A DNA stretch of 51,262 nt, taken from assembly GCA_902514625.1 (NCBI GenBank), contig CABXRK010000009.1, positions 1 through 51,262 of the forward strand, read 5' to 3'. The DNA comes from an uncultured Bacteroidota bacterium (lineage in GTDB: Bacteria > Bacteroidota > Bacteroidia > Flavobacteriales > Flavobacteriaceae). The notes under the pieces were generated by a model. That model was not told the origin of the DNA. It saw only the letters and a program-made list of their open reading frames with translations, and searched no databases. The position numbers were made by a program, and so were the translations under genes. Numbering within the stretch: position 1 is the stretch's first letter; each line of letters begins with the position of its first letter. Shown here piece by piece: positions 1 through 8,337 of the stretch.

Positions 1-303
1 GTTTCTTGTCTTACAGTAAATCTTACCGCTTCAGATCAATACCTTTCTATTGTTATCCCTGGTAAAATGTTTACTAAATCTTATGAAGAAAAAAAGCTAG
101 CTCCAGAAAACTTAAGTAGAACTTTAGAAGATTCAGGAACAGTTACATCTGTTTTAATTCCTTGGAATACATGTGGAGCTTATCAATCAGGAGTTCTTGG
201 TGTAAGTGTTTTTGATTACTTTATTTATGCTATTTTCAATTGGTTAAGCCCAATAATGACTTTATTTTATGCTTATTTTAAAATAAAGATTAATAAAATT
301 TAA
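1..303 (+). CDS. NhaC-type Na+/H+ antiporter, C-terminal end (5' truncated)
   Basis: The open frame runs in from the left edge and ends at 303, so only the last 100 residues are present. The text contains TASDQYLSIVIPGKMF followed by LSRTLEDSGTVTS and LIPWNTCGAY, which are signatures of the NhaC family of inner-membrane sodium/proton antiporters. A final hydrophobic helix and a short basic tail follow. These exporters use the proton gradient to expel sodium, which fits a marine cell, though substrate specificity within the family varies. An internal ATG at 67 is not the real start because the conserved text continues upstream of it. Confidence 0.85.
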   Translation, partial: VSCLTVNLTASDQYLSIVIPGKMFTKSYEEKKLAPENLSRTLEDSGTVTSVLIPWNTCGAYQSGVLGVSVFDYFIYAIFNWLSPIMTLFYAYFKIKINKI

Positions 304-390
304 TTTAAATACTAAAATATATATCCTATTTGTAATTAGATTCAATAATCCAATCATAATTTGTATTTTTACATTTATAGAATTTCTTGA

Positions 391-2688
391 ATGTTGAATA
401 AAAAAACACTGACTGAAGACCATAAAGGGTTAAAAAAAACTTCATCTAAAAAAAAACGATCTAGAGAAATTATTCTTGGTGGTTTTTTAATTTTAATTTC
501 AAGTTTATTATTCATTAGTTTTATTTCTTTTTTTTACAACTGGAAAACTGATTTCACTAGTATTGAAATGATTCTTGACAGAACTATAGAGAGTACTAAC
601 ATATTAAAAAAAATTGGTGCATGGGTTAGCCATTTTTTTATTTATAAATTTTTTGGAGCTTCATCATTTATTATTCCTTTTTTGTTGTTTATAACTGGAT
701 TTGTTTTATTTTTTAATCTAAATAAAACAAACATTTTAATAAATTGGATTTGGGGGCTTTATTATACTTTATGGTCTTCAGTTTTATTTGGAATGTTAGA
801 TGAAATTTATCCTATTTTAGGAGGTTTAGTTGGATTTGAGATCTCCCAATTTATTGTTGATTATATTGGAAAAATTGGTCTAATTACTTTATTGACTTTT
901 GGAGCTCTATTATTTATAGTTTTACATTGGAAGATAACTCCTGAATTAATATATAATTACCTAATCAAAATCAAAAAAACTAATACTGAGATAATTGATG
1001 ATACTAGTAATGAAGTAGTTACGGTAGAATTTGAAAATCAAAAAGAGACCCTTGAAAATAAAGATGAAATAAATAAAAAATCAGATATAAAAAGTGAATC
1101 AGATCAATTAGATCTTGAAATAAATAAAATTTCAGAAGAACAAACAACAAATAAACTTTCTCAAGATCTTGTTGATAAACATGGAGAATTTGACCCAAAA
1201 TTAGGATTAAGTAAGTTTAAATTACCTTCATTTGATTTATTAAAAGATTATGGAGATGGTAGTATTACAATAAATGAAGAGGAGCTAGAATTAAATAAGA
1301 ATAAAATTGTAGAAACTTTAAAAAATTATAAAATTGAAATTGCTCAAATTAAAGCTAATATTGGTCCAACAGTAACTCTTTATGAAATAGTACCTGCAGC
1401 AGGTATTAGAATTTCAAAAATTAAAAACCTTGAAGATGACATAGCGTTATCTTTGTCTGCTCTTGGAATAAGAATAATTGCACCAATACCTGGAAAAGGT
1501 ACAATTGGAATTGAAGTACCTAATCAAAAGCCTAGTATTGTATCTATGAAATCTGTTGTTTTATCCCAAAAATTTCAAAAAGCACAAATGGATTTACCTA
1601 TTGCATTAGGTAAAACCATTAGCAATGAAACTTTTGTGGTAGATTTATCAAAAATGCCTCACTTACTTATGGCTGGAGCTACTGGTCAAGGTAAATCTGT
1701 CGGAATAAATGCTCTTCTAACTTCTTTATTATACAAAAAGCATCCTAGTGAAGTAAAGTTTGTATTAGTAGATCCTAAAAAAGTAGAATTAAATATTTAT
1801 AATAAAATTGAAAAACATTATTTAGCTAAATTACCTGATTCTGAAGAAGCAATTATTACTGACAATACTAAAGTAATTTACACCTTAAATTCACTTTGCA
1901 TCGAAATGGAAAATAGGTATGAATTATTAAAAAATGCAAATTGCAGAAATATCAAAGAGTATAATTTTAAATTCAAAAATAGAAAATTAAATCCTGATGA
2001 TGGACATACTTTTCTTCCATATATAATTTTAATAATTGATGAATTTGCCGATTTAATTATGACAGCAGGAAAAGAAGTTGAAACCCCAATTGCTAGATTA
2101 GCTCAATTAGCAAGAGCAATTGGAATACACCTTATTATAGCAACTCAAAGACCTTCAGTAAATGTGATAACTGGTGTTATAAAAGCTAATTTTCCCGCGA
2201 GAATTGCTTTCAGAGTTACTTCAAAAATTGACTCTAGAACTATTCTTGATAATGGAGGTGCAGATCAATTGATAGGAAGAGGTGATATGCTTTACACTCA
2301 AGGCAATGAATTAACTAGAATTCAATGTGCCTTTATAGATACCCCTGAAGTAGAAAAAATTACTGATTTTATTGGGTTACAAACTGGATATAATAACGCT
2401 CACCTACTTCCTGAATATAAAGGTGAAGAAAATACAAAAATTGATATTAATATTGATGATAGAGATGTTTTATTTAGGGAAGCTGCAGAAGTTATTGTAA
2501 CAGCACAGCAAGGATCAGCTTCATTACTTCAAAGAAAACTTAAATTAGGTTATAACAGAGCTGGAAGAATAATTGATCAAATGGAAGCTGCTGGAATAGT
2601 TGGTCCTTTTGAAGGAAGTAAACCAAGACAAGTTCTTATCCAGGATTTAATGAACTTAGATAAAATTTTAAATGATGATATTTTATAA
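391..2688 (+). CDS. ftsK: DNA translocase FtsK/SpoIIIE family
   Basis: A septum-anchored ATPase that pumps DNA during chromosome segregation. Its 765 residues show a basic N-terminus, about four membrane segments between residues 27 and 180, and an acidic/Lys-rich linker to about 260. The motor follows, with Walker A GATGQGKS at 429-436 and Walker B ending in D550-E551 (LIIDEFADL). A C-terminal winged-helix gamma domain (LLQRKLKLGYNRAGRI, MEAAGIVGP) reads the polarity sequences in known FtsK proteins. The linker is short compared with the enterobacterial protein, as is usual outside that group. The stop overlaps the start of the lolA-like gene by 17 bases, suggesting co-transcription of 391-5927. 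Confidence 0.95.
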   Translation: MLNKKTLTEDHKGLKKTSSKKKRSREIILGGFLILISSLLFISFISFFYNWKTDFTSIEMILDRTIESTNILKKIGAWVSHFFIYKFFGASSFIIPFLLFITGFVLFFNLNKTNILINWIWGLYYTLWSSVLFGMLDEIYPILGGLVGFEISQFIVDYIGKIGLITLLTFGALLFIVLHWKITPELIYNYLIKIKKTNTEIIDDTSNEVVTVEFENQKETLENKDEINKKSDIKSESDQLDLEINKISEEQTTNKLSQDLVDKHGEFDPKLGLSKFKLPSFDLLKDYGDGSITINEEELELNKNKIVETLKNYKIEIAQIKANIGPTVTLYEIVPAAGIRISKIKNLEDDIALSLSALGIRIIAPIPGKGTIGIEVPNQKPSIVSMKSVVLSQKFQKAQMDLPIALGKTISNETFVVDLSKMPHLLMAGATGQGKSVGINALLTSLLYKKHPSEVKFVLVDPKKVELNIYNKIEKHYLAKLPDSEEAIITDNTKVIYTLNSLCIEMENRYELLKNANCRNIKEYNFKFKNRKLNPDDGHTFLPYIILIIDEFADLIMTAGKEVETPIARLAQLARAIGIHLIIATQRPSVNVITGVIKANFPARIAFRVTSKIDSRTILDNGGADQLIGRGDMLYTQGNELTRIQCAFIDTPEVEKITDFIGLQTGYNNAHLLPEYKGEENTKIDINIDDRDVLFREAAEVIVTAQQGSASLLQRKLKLGYNRAGRIIDQMEAAGIVGPFEGSKPRQVLIQDLMNLDKILNDDIL

Positions 2689-3331
2689 AAAATTTAATTA
2701 TAAACAAACCTTGTTCTTATTTTTAACTCTTTTTGCTATCAATACTTTCGGGCAAAATTCAGAATTAGCTCTAGAACTATTAAATAAAGTTTCAAATAAT
2801 CTAAGTTCTTTTGAAAACATAAATTTTCAATTTAGATATACTCTTGAAAATAAAACTGAAAATATTAGTCAAGAAATAAATGGAGATGCAACGATTTCAA
2901 AAAATTTATATTCTATTAACTTTCTTGGTATTACTCAATTTTTTGATGGCAATAAACTTTATACTGTTATCCCTGAAAATCAAGAAATAAATATAAGTTC
3001 TCCAGAAGAAGAAGAATTAAATTTAAACATTACTAAAATGTTCGGAATTTATAAAAAAGGATATTCATTTGAATGGGATATTGAACAAAAAGTTCAAGGT
3101 TCTACAATACAATATATTAAATTAACGCCCAAGACACGGAAAGATAATATTAAACATATTTTATTAGGATTAAATATTAATACCTTTAATTTATATAGAA
3201 TAATTGAAGTTGGATTTACTAACACTTTAACGACTCTAACAATTTTAAATCAAAAAGAAAATCTTAAATTAAAAAAAGATTTTTTTGAATTCAATAAAGA
3301 ATCTTATCCAAACTATTACATAAACGAATAA
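2672..3331 (+). CDS. LolA-like outer-membrane lipoprotein carrier protein
   Basis: A 219-residue secreted protein with a signal peptide ending near FGQ (about residue 28). The body has the LolA/LolB-like pattern: LALELLNKVSNNLSSFENINFQF, then GDATISKNLYSINFLG, FDGNKLYTVIPE and ISSPEEEELN. Known LolA chaperones carry lipoproteins across the periplasm to the outer membrane. The start overlaps ftsK by 17 bases, and two adjacent ATGs (2672, 2675) are possible. The stop codon directly abuts the LptF/G-like gene at 3332. Placement between ftsK and an LPS-export permease fits an envelope-biogenesis role. Family call is firm, exact partner inferred. Confidence 0.85.
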   Translation: MMIFYKKFNYKQTLFLFLTLFAINTFGQNSELALELLNKVSNNLSSFENINFQFRYTLENKTENISQEINGDATISKNLYSINFLGITQFFDGNKLYTVIPENQEINISSPEEEELNLNITKMFGIYKKGYSFEWDIEQKVQGSTIQYIKLTPKTRKDNIKHILLGLNINTFNLYRIIEVGFTNTLTTLTILNQKENLKLKKDFFEFNKESYPNYYINE

Positions 3332-4792
3332 ATGAAAATTTTAGACAAATATATCCTAAAGAGTTATTTGACTAAACTCCTAAGTGTATTTATTATTTTA
3401 ATGTTCATTTTTATTATTCAAACATTCTGGTTATTTATTGATGAATTTGCTGGAAAAGGACTTGACATGTCAATAATTATAAAATTTTTAATTTATTATT
3501 CACCAAAATTAATCCCATTAGTATTACCACTTTCTGTTCTTCTTTCTTCAATAATGACTTACGGAGAATTTGCAGAAAACTATGAATTTGCTGCAATGAA
3601 AGCTACAGGAATTTCATTAAAAAGAGCAATGGTTGCACTTTTATTTTTACATTTTTTTTTAGGTATTGGCACTTATTATTTCGCTAATTATATAATTCCC
3701 TATGGGGAATTAAAATATTTTAATCTAAGAAAAAATCTTGCAAAACTTAAACCTGCACTTGCTATAACTGAAGGAATTTTTAATGATATTGGTCAAATGA
3801 ATATTAAAGTAGAAAAAAAATATGGAGATGGTAATAGATTTTTAAAAGATGTAATAATACATGAAAAAACTCCGGATTTTAAAAATAGAATTGTAATAAA
3901 ATCTGAATCTGGAGAACTAAAAAGTGCTACTATTGATCAACAAATGCAATTAATTCTTTTTAAAGGTCATAGATATGAGGAAATCAAGCCAAAAAGCAAA
4001 GAATTTTATCCTCACTCGAAAGTGTTTTTTAAAAAGTATATTATGAATATTGATTTATCTCAATTTAACAATGTAAATCTTGATGAAGAACTTTACACAT
4101 CTACCTATAAAATGCAAAATGTAAATGAATTAAACTCTAGTATAGATTCATTACAAACAGAGTTTATTGAAGAAAAAAATATTTACAGTGCGAACTTTTC
4201 CAAAACAAATAATTTTAACCAAAATATTCCTAATACCTACTCTTCTTTTGGATCATTTGATTCAATTGAGAAGTTTAATTTTACTAATCCACTTGAATTC
4301 TCTGAAAAAGGTGAGCATCATTTAGGAAAACAAGATCAAATCATTAGTGCTGCAAGAACTACAATTGGGAATACTTTAAAAAATTTAGAGATTAATAAAA
4401 GAAAGTTTTTTATTTATCAAAAATTAATAAATCTTCATAAAAACTCATTAAATGAGAAATATACTCTAGGGTTTGGAGTATTTATCTTATTTATTATCGG
4501 TGCGTCATTAGGAGCAATAATAAGAAAAGGAGGTCTTGGTCTTCCAATGGTTTTAGCTGTATTAATATTTTTAACCTACCATTACATTGGACTTTTTGGA
4601 AGAAATGCTTCTGAAGATAATACTTTATCACCATTAATTGGAAGTTGGCTTTCTACTTTTATTATAACTCCTTTTGCTTATTATTTAATTAAAAGGGCTT
4701 CATCGGATAGAAGTATATTTACTTTTGAATTTGGATTAATCCAAATTAATAGAATATTTAATACTTTGAAAATGATTAAAAAGAAAAATTAA
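3332..4792 (+). CDS. LptF/LptG (YjgP/YjgQ) family permease
   Basis: A 486-residue inner-membrane permease subunit of the Lpt machine that lifts lipopolysaccharide toward the outer membrane. Three N-terminal membrane helices lie near residues 13-35, 53-75 and 100-120. A large periplasmic part follows, and three C-terminal helices occupy roughly 375-455. The conserved loop reads EFAAMKATGIS, and the last helices contain GFGVFILFIIGASLGAIIRKGGLG, typical of the family. The periplasmic part is long, with a Ser/Asn-rich insertion around 265-330, a common feature in Bacteroidota. It starts immediately after lolA and ends one base before ribBA. LptF versus LptG cannot be decided from this sequence. 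Confidence 0.88.
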   Translation: MKILDKYILKSYLTKLLSVFIILMFIFIIQTFWLFIDEFAGKGLDMSIIIKFLIYYSPKLIPLVLPLSVLLSSIMTYGEFAENYEFAAMKATGISLKRAMVALLFLHFFLGIGTYYFANYIIPYGELKYFNLRKNLAKLKPALAITEGIFNDIGQMNIKVEKKYGDGNRFLKDVIIHEKTPDFKNRIVIKSESGELKSATIDQQMQLILFKGHRYEEIKPKSKEFYPHSKVFFKKYIMNIDLSQFNNVNLDEELYTSTYKMQNVNELNSSIDSLQTEFIEEKNIYSANFSKTNNFNQNIPNTYSSFGSFDSIEKFNFTNPLEFSEKGEHHLGKQDQIISAARTTIGNTLKNLEINKRKFFIYQKLINLHKNSLNEKYTLGFGVFILFIIGASLGAIIRKGGLGLPMVLAVLIFLTYHYIGLFGRNASEDNTLSPLIGSWLSTFIITPFAYYLIKRASSDRSIFTFEFGLIQINRIFNTLKMIKKKN

Positions 4793-4793
4793 A

Positions 4794-5927
4794 ATGCTTA
4801 AAGAAATTAAACTAGACAAAATTAAAGACGCAATTAAAGCTATTAAAAAAGGTGAAATTATTATTGTAGTTGATGATCATAATAGAGAAAACGAAGGAGA
4901 TTTTATTGCTGCATCTGATAAAATCACTCCAGAAATGATAAATTTTATGGCTACTCATGGAAGAGGATTAATCTGTGCTCCATTAACTGAAAAACGTTGC
5001 TTAGAGTTAAATCTAAATAAAATGGTTGATAATAATACTGACCCTTTAGAAACTGCTTTTACTGTTTCTGTTGACCTAAAAGGCAATGGTGTAAAATCAG
5101 GAATATCAACCGCCGATAGATGTAAAACGATAAAAGCGCTAATTGATCCTAAAACAAAATCTAATAAATTAACTCGTCCGGGACATATATTCCCATTAAT
5201 TGCAAAAGAAGGAGGAGTTCTAAGAAGAACAGGGCATACTGAAGCAGCAATTGATTTTGCTCGATTAGCAGGGTTAAGACCAGCTGGGGTAATTGTAGAG
5301 ATTATGAATGAAGATGGTTCTATGGCTAGACTAGCACAACTTAAAAAAGTTGCTAAAAAATTTAATTTAAAAATAGTTAGTATTGAAGATTTAGTTGCTT
5401 ATAGAATGCAACATGATAGTTTAATACTAAAGCGTGAAGACACTATAATTTCAACTCGATATGGAAAATATAGATTACGCGTTTATCAACAAACAACTAA
5501 CAATCAGATTCATTTAGCATTGAGTAAAGGAAAAATAAATGAAAATGAACCTGTATTAACCAGAATAAATTCTTCTTTAATTAGTAATGATATCCTAGGA
5601 ATGCTTACAGGTAATCCATTTATTGGACTAGATAATATTTTTTCACTAATAAATAAAGAAAAGAAGGGAGCTATTGTATTTATTAATCAACAACAAAATT
5701 CAGAAAACCTTTTGTCACGAATTAATGAATTAAAAAAAATTCAATCGAAAGGTGACTTATTAAAAACACCTTTACTTAAAATGGATTTCAAAGATTATGG
5801 AATTGGGGCTCAAATACTTCATGATTTACAAATAAAAAAATTAAGGGTAATTAGTAATAGTAAACAAACTCCAAGAGTAGGAATAACAGGGTATGGGTTA
5901 GAAATTGTAGAATACGTTAATTATTAA
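4794..5927 (+). CDS. ribB: RibBA-type protein: intact DHBP synthase, degenerate GTP cyclohydrolase II domain
   Basis: The N-terminal domain (about 1-205) should make 3,4-dihydroxy-2-butanone 4-phosphate from ribulose 5-phosphate for riboflavin. It keeps DDHNRENEGDF (E32, E34), THGRGL, GISTADR, RPGHIFPL and the RTGHTEA loop. The C-terminal part (about 215-377) is clearly derived from GTP cyclohydrolase II: it retains DYGIGAQILHDL and GYGLEIVEYV. However, the region that should hold the three zinc cysteines (normally SEC...RCDCG) reads SSL...LTGNPF at 260-276, and the RQEGRGIG segment is replaced by NQQQNSENL. The second activity is therefore probably lost, and a separate ribA would be needed elsewhere. 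The frame is intact, so it is not a pseudogene. Confidence 0.92.
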   Translation: MLKEIKLDKIKDAIKAIKKGEIIIVVDDHNRENEGDFIAASDKITPEMINFMATHGRGLICAPLTEKRCLELNLNKMVDNNTDPLETAFTVSVDLKGNGVKSGISTADRCKTIKALIDPKTKSNKLTRPGHIFPLIAKEGGVLRRTGHTEAAIDFARLAGLRPAGVIVEIMNEDGSMARLAQLKKVAKKFNLKIVSIEDLVAYRMQHDSLILKREDTIISTRYGKYRLRVYQQTTNNQIHLALSKGKINENEPVLTRINSSLISNDILGMLTGNPFIGLDNIFSLINKEKKGAIVFINQQQNSENLLSRINELKKIQSKGDLLKTPLLKMDFKDYGIGAQILHDLQIKKLRVISNSKQTPRVGITGYGLEIVEYVNY

Positions 5928-6682
5928 TAGAACCATAATCTTATTGACATCAAGGATACTACAATTACCAAAACTATCTTTATAAAACCATCTCCTTTAT
6001 TAACCGATATCCTACTAGAAAACCAGCCGCCAATTGACATTCCTATTGCCAAAACAAATCCAGACTGCCAATCGATTTTATTGTTTAACCAAAAATAAAT
6101 TACGGCAGCAAAAGTATAAATTGAAACAATTGAAACCTTTGTGGCATTTGACTTAACAAGTGAAAATCTATTAAATTTATTTAAAAAAAGTAAAATAACA
6201 ATTCCAATTCCGGCATTAATAAAACCACCATATATTCCTATGAAAAAGAAAAAAAAAATTGATATCCATAAATGTTTTCCTTTAGTTATTTCTGAATAAT
6301 TGTTTTTTAAATGTTTAGGTTTTAATACAATTATTAATAATACAATTATCATAATTATAGATAAAACCTTATTAAAAAGTCCATCATCAATATCTATAGC
6401 AATTTTTGCTCCAATTAATGAGCCTAATAATGCTGAAATTCCTAAATAAATATTAAATGGATAATTCCATACTCCTTTACTTGCATAACCAGCTGAAGCA
6501 GAAGTTGCTTGAAATAAAATTCCAATTCTATTGGTTGCATTAGCAATGGTCGGCGGTAAACCTAAAAAAATAAGAATAGGAAGAGTTAATAAGGATCCTC
6601 CTCCAGCAAGAGTATTAACCCCACCTGAAATAAAACCAACTATTATAAGTGCAAAATATTCTAAAGGATGATCTAAATACAT
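5924..6682 (-). CDS. TSUP family permease (TauE/SafE-like)
   Basis: A 252-residue multi-pass membrane protein with two related halves. The first opens with GFISGGVNTLAGGGSLLTLPIL and the second has GIYGGFINAGIGIVILLFL, the paired glycine-rich motif of the sulfite-exporter TauE/SafE (TSUP) family. Members move small organic or sulfur-containing anions; the substrate here is unknown. The ATG at 6682 is preferred to an upstream TTG at 6691. The gene converges on ribBA and their stop codons overlap by four bases. Confidence 0.85.
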   Translation of the reverse strand: MYLDHPLEYFALIIVGFISGGVNTLAGGGSLLTLPILIFLGLPPTIANATNRIGILFQATSASAGYASKGVWNYPFNIYLGISALLGSLIGAKIAIDIDDGLFNKVLSIIMIIVLLIIVLKPKHLKNNYSEITKGKHLWISIFFFFFIGIYGGFINAGIGIVILLFLNKFNRFSLVKSNATKVSIVSIYTFAAVIYFWLNNKIDWQSGFVLAIGMSIGGWFSSRISVNKGDGFIKIVLVIVVSLMSIRLWFY

Positions 6683-6763
6683 TAATAACAAACTTAAAGA
6701 AAGTTTATCCTAAAATTTAATCATTTTTAAGAATCTTTTTTTTATATATCCAATTTTAATAAA

Positions 6764-6795
6764 TTTTTTTAACCGCAAAAACGAATGTATATTTG
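6764..6795 (+). promoter_or_regulatory. Candidate promoter of tRNA-Ser
   Basis: TATATTTG at 6788-6795 is an exact match to the Bacteroidota -7 box TAnnTTTG and ends ten bases before the tRNA 5' end. The -33 side has only a T-run (6764-6770) rather than a clean TTG, so the upstream half is weak. Confidence 0.5.
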
Positions 6796-6805
6796 ATAAA
6801 TTTTT

Positions 6806-6890
6806 GGAGAAATGGCAGAGTGGTCGAATGCGGCAGTCTTGAAAACTGTTGAGGGTCACACCTCCGGGGGTTCGAATCCCTCTTTCTCCG
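6806..6890 (+). tRNA. tRNA-Ser(UGA)
   Basis: A complete cloverleaf with a 7-bp acceptor stem (GGAGAAA at 6806-6812 pairing with TTTCTCC at 6883-6889), discriminator G6890 and the T-loop GTTCGAATCC. The anticodon loop is CTTGAAA with anticodon TGA at 6840-6842, reading UCA serine codons. The long variable arm typical of serine tRNAs (GAGGGTCACACCTC) is present. The 3' CCA is not encoded. Confidence 0.97.
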
Positions 6891-6903
6891 CAACTATGCT
6901 TGT

Positions 6904-6935
6904 AAACCCCTATTAATACTAGGGGTTTGTTTTTT
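6904..6935 (+). terminator. Rho-independent terminator after tRNA-Ser
   Basis: Nine perfect base pairs (AAACCCCTA at 6904-6912 with TAGGGGTTT at 6920-6928), a 7-base loop and a downstream G plus six T. It begins 14 bases after the tRNA. The T-run is on the plus strand only, so it should stop tRNA transcription rather than the convergent DUF1080 gene. Confidence 0.88.
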
Positions 6936-6965
6936 AGTGTAAGGTTCAGCTAAAAGTTAGAGAAA

Positions 6966-7748
6966 TTAATTTAACTCTCTGATTTTAATATTTTTAAAAT
7001 AAGCCTTTCCGGGATGATCCTGAAAACATATATAGCCTTTTCTAAACTTTGCAAAATCATACCACCTTTTATCTCCAAGATATTCAGATTCTTTAGATTC
7101 AGAATCGTTAAATTTACTTTTTGAAAACATTTTATCCCATGAATCTCCTTTTAATTCAAATTCGTTAATTAATTCGTTATTTAATTTAACTTGACCAAGA
7201 TTATTTTTTTGATCTATTTTGATGTAATATTTATTCCAATTCCCCGCCGAATTATATAAGTTGATTTCTTTTGGTGAATAGATATCGTAAACTGCACCCA
7301 AATAATGTTTTTTTTCATCCAAATCAGCTAATACATTATTCAATTCTATCTCTCCTCCCAAAACTTCATTGGGTTTATTATATATAGCAATATCAATTAT
7401 TTGAATTTCAGGACCTGTTTGATAAGGAAATCTATATTTTAAGTCTTCGTTTACCCCCCACATAAAACCACTGTTACCCCCCTTTTCAATTTTCCAATCA
7501 AATTCTATCTCAAAACTTGTATATTCTTTATTAGATAATAAACTAGCGTCTCCTTTACCTGATTCTAAATCTGAAATAGCGTCAAAAATTAATACTTGAT
7601 TCTCTACATACCAGCCTTTTTTTGTGCCATCATCTTGAAAAATATGCCAGCCTTCTAAAGAATTATTAATAATGAGATTTTTCCATTCATTATCTTTTGA
7701 GTTACATCCAAAAATTAAAAGAGAAAATAGTAATAAGAAGTTTTTCAT
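6966..7748 (-). CDS. DUF1080 (3-keto-disaccharide hydrolase-like) lipoprotein
   Basis: A 260-residue predicted lipoprotein with lipobox LIFGC (C15). The concanavalin-like DUF1080 fold is shown by NSLEGWHIF near the start, EFDWKIEKGGNSGFMWGV in the middle, GPEIQIID, and the closing YICFQDHPGKAYFKNIKIREL. Some members of this family hydrolyse 3-keto-glycosides made by sugar oxidoreductases; that is family knowledge, and the substrate here is unknown. It stands alone on the minus strand, divergent from the azurin gene. A second, diverged copy lies at 48843-49601. Confidence 0.88.
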   Translation of the reverse strand: MKNFLLLFSLLIFGCNSKDNEWKNLIINNSLEGWHIFQDDGTKKGWYVENQVLIFDAISDLESGKGDASLLSNKEYTSFEIEFDWKIEKGGNSGFMWGVNEDLKYRFPYQTGPEIQIIDIAIYNKPNEVLGGEIELNNVLADLDEKKHYLGAVYDIYSPKEINLYNSAGNWNKYYIKIDQKNNLGQVKLNNELINEFELKGDSWDKMFSKSKFNDSESKESEYLGDKRWYDFAKFRKGYICFQDHPGKAYFKNIKIRELN

Positions 7749-7790
7749 AGAAATATAAGTTCATGCATATGAATATAAATAATTTATTAA

Positions 7791-7798
7791 TATTTTTG
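7791..7798 (+). promoter_or_regulatory. Candidate -7 box upstream of azurin gene
   Basis: TATTTTTG matches TAnnTTTG and lies 21 bases before the azurin ATG. No TTG is found at the expected -33 distance, so the call is weak in such AT-rich sequence. Confidence 0.3.
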
Positions 7799-7819
7799 TT
7801 TTTTTAAAATTTAAATTTA

Positions 7820-8314
7820 ATGAAATATATATATTATACTCTTTTAATATTTTTATTTACTCTTAACTGTGAAAGTTCTCCAAAAAAGAATTCACAAAAT
7901 AAAAAAAACACAGAAAAAGATTTAAATGAAGTTAAATCTAATAGTAATAAAATTTTATTGTTATCTGATGATCAAATGAAATTCGATCAAAATATATTAC
8001 TTGTAAAAGTTGGTCAAAAAATCACTTTGACACTTAAACATGTTGGCAAATTAGATAAAACTATTATGGGCCATAATTTTGTGCTACTAAAAAAAGATGT
8101 TAGTGTTTCTAACTTTGCCCAACTGGCTAATGAATCGGCAAACAACGATTATATTCCAAATAACTCAAATGATATAATCGCCCATACAAAAATGATTGGT
8201 GGTGGTGAAAGTGATACAATAAATTTTGATGCTCCAGAAAAAGGCGTCTACACATATATCTGTAGTTTCCCTGGTCACTTTGCTTTAATGAGGGGAAAAC
8301 TTATTGTAGATTAA
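7820..8314 (+). CDS. Azurin-type blue copper lipoprotein
   Basis: A 164-residue periplasm-facing type 1 copper protein that passes single electrons between respiratory partners. The lipobox FTLNC puts the lipidated cysteine at C17, followed by a Lys/Asn/Ser-rich tether to about residue 45. All copper ligands are visible: H85 in MGHNFVLL, then C148, H153 and M157 in YICSFPGHFALM. The domain length is normal for azurin; lipid anchoring instead of a free periplasmic form is the notable point. Likely partners are cytochrome c or dehydrogenases such as the PQQ enzyme at 34352-36523, but no adjacent gene proves this. Confidence 0.93.
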   Translation: MKYIYYTLLIFLFTLNCESSPKKNSQNKKNTEKDLNEVKSNSNKILLLSDDQMKFDQNILLVKVGQKITLTLKHVGKLDKTIMGHNFVLLKKDVSVSNFAQLANESANNDYIPNNSNDIIAHTKMIGGGESDTINFDAPEKGVYTYICSFPGHFALMRGKLIVD

Positions 8315-8337
8315 TAATTTTTTAAATCATAATTATT

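Noticed and set aside
4794-5927. RibBA considered as a decaying pseudogene
   Set aside because: The frame is complete, the DHBP synthase half is intact and the degenerate half still has conserved ends, so it looks like stable domain loss of function.
6904-6935. The tRNA hairpin as terminator for the minus-strand DUF1080 gene
   Set aside because: That gene ends at 6966 and would be read toward the hairpin, but no T-run follows the stem on the minus strand.
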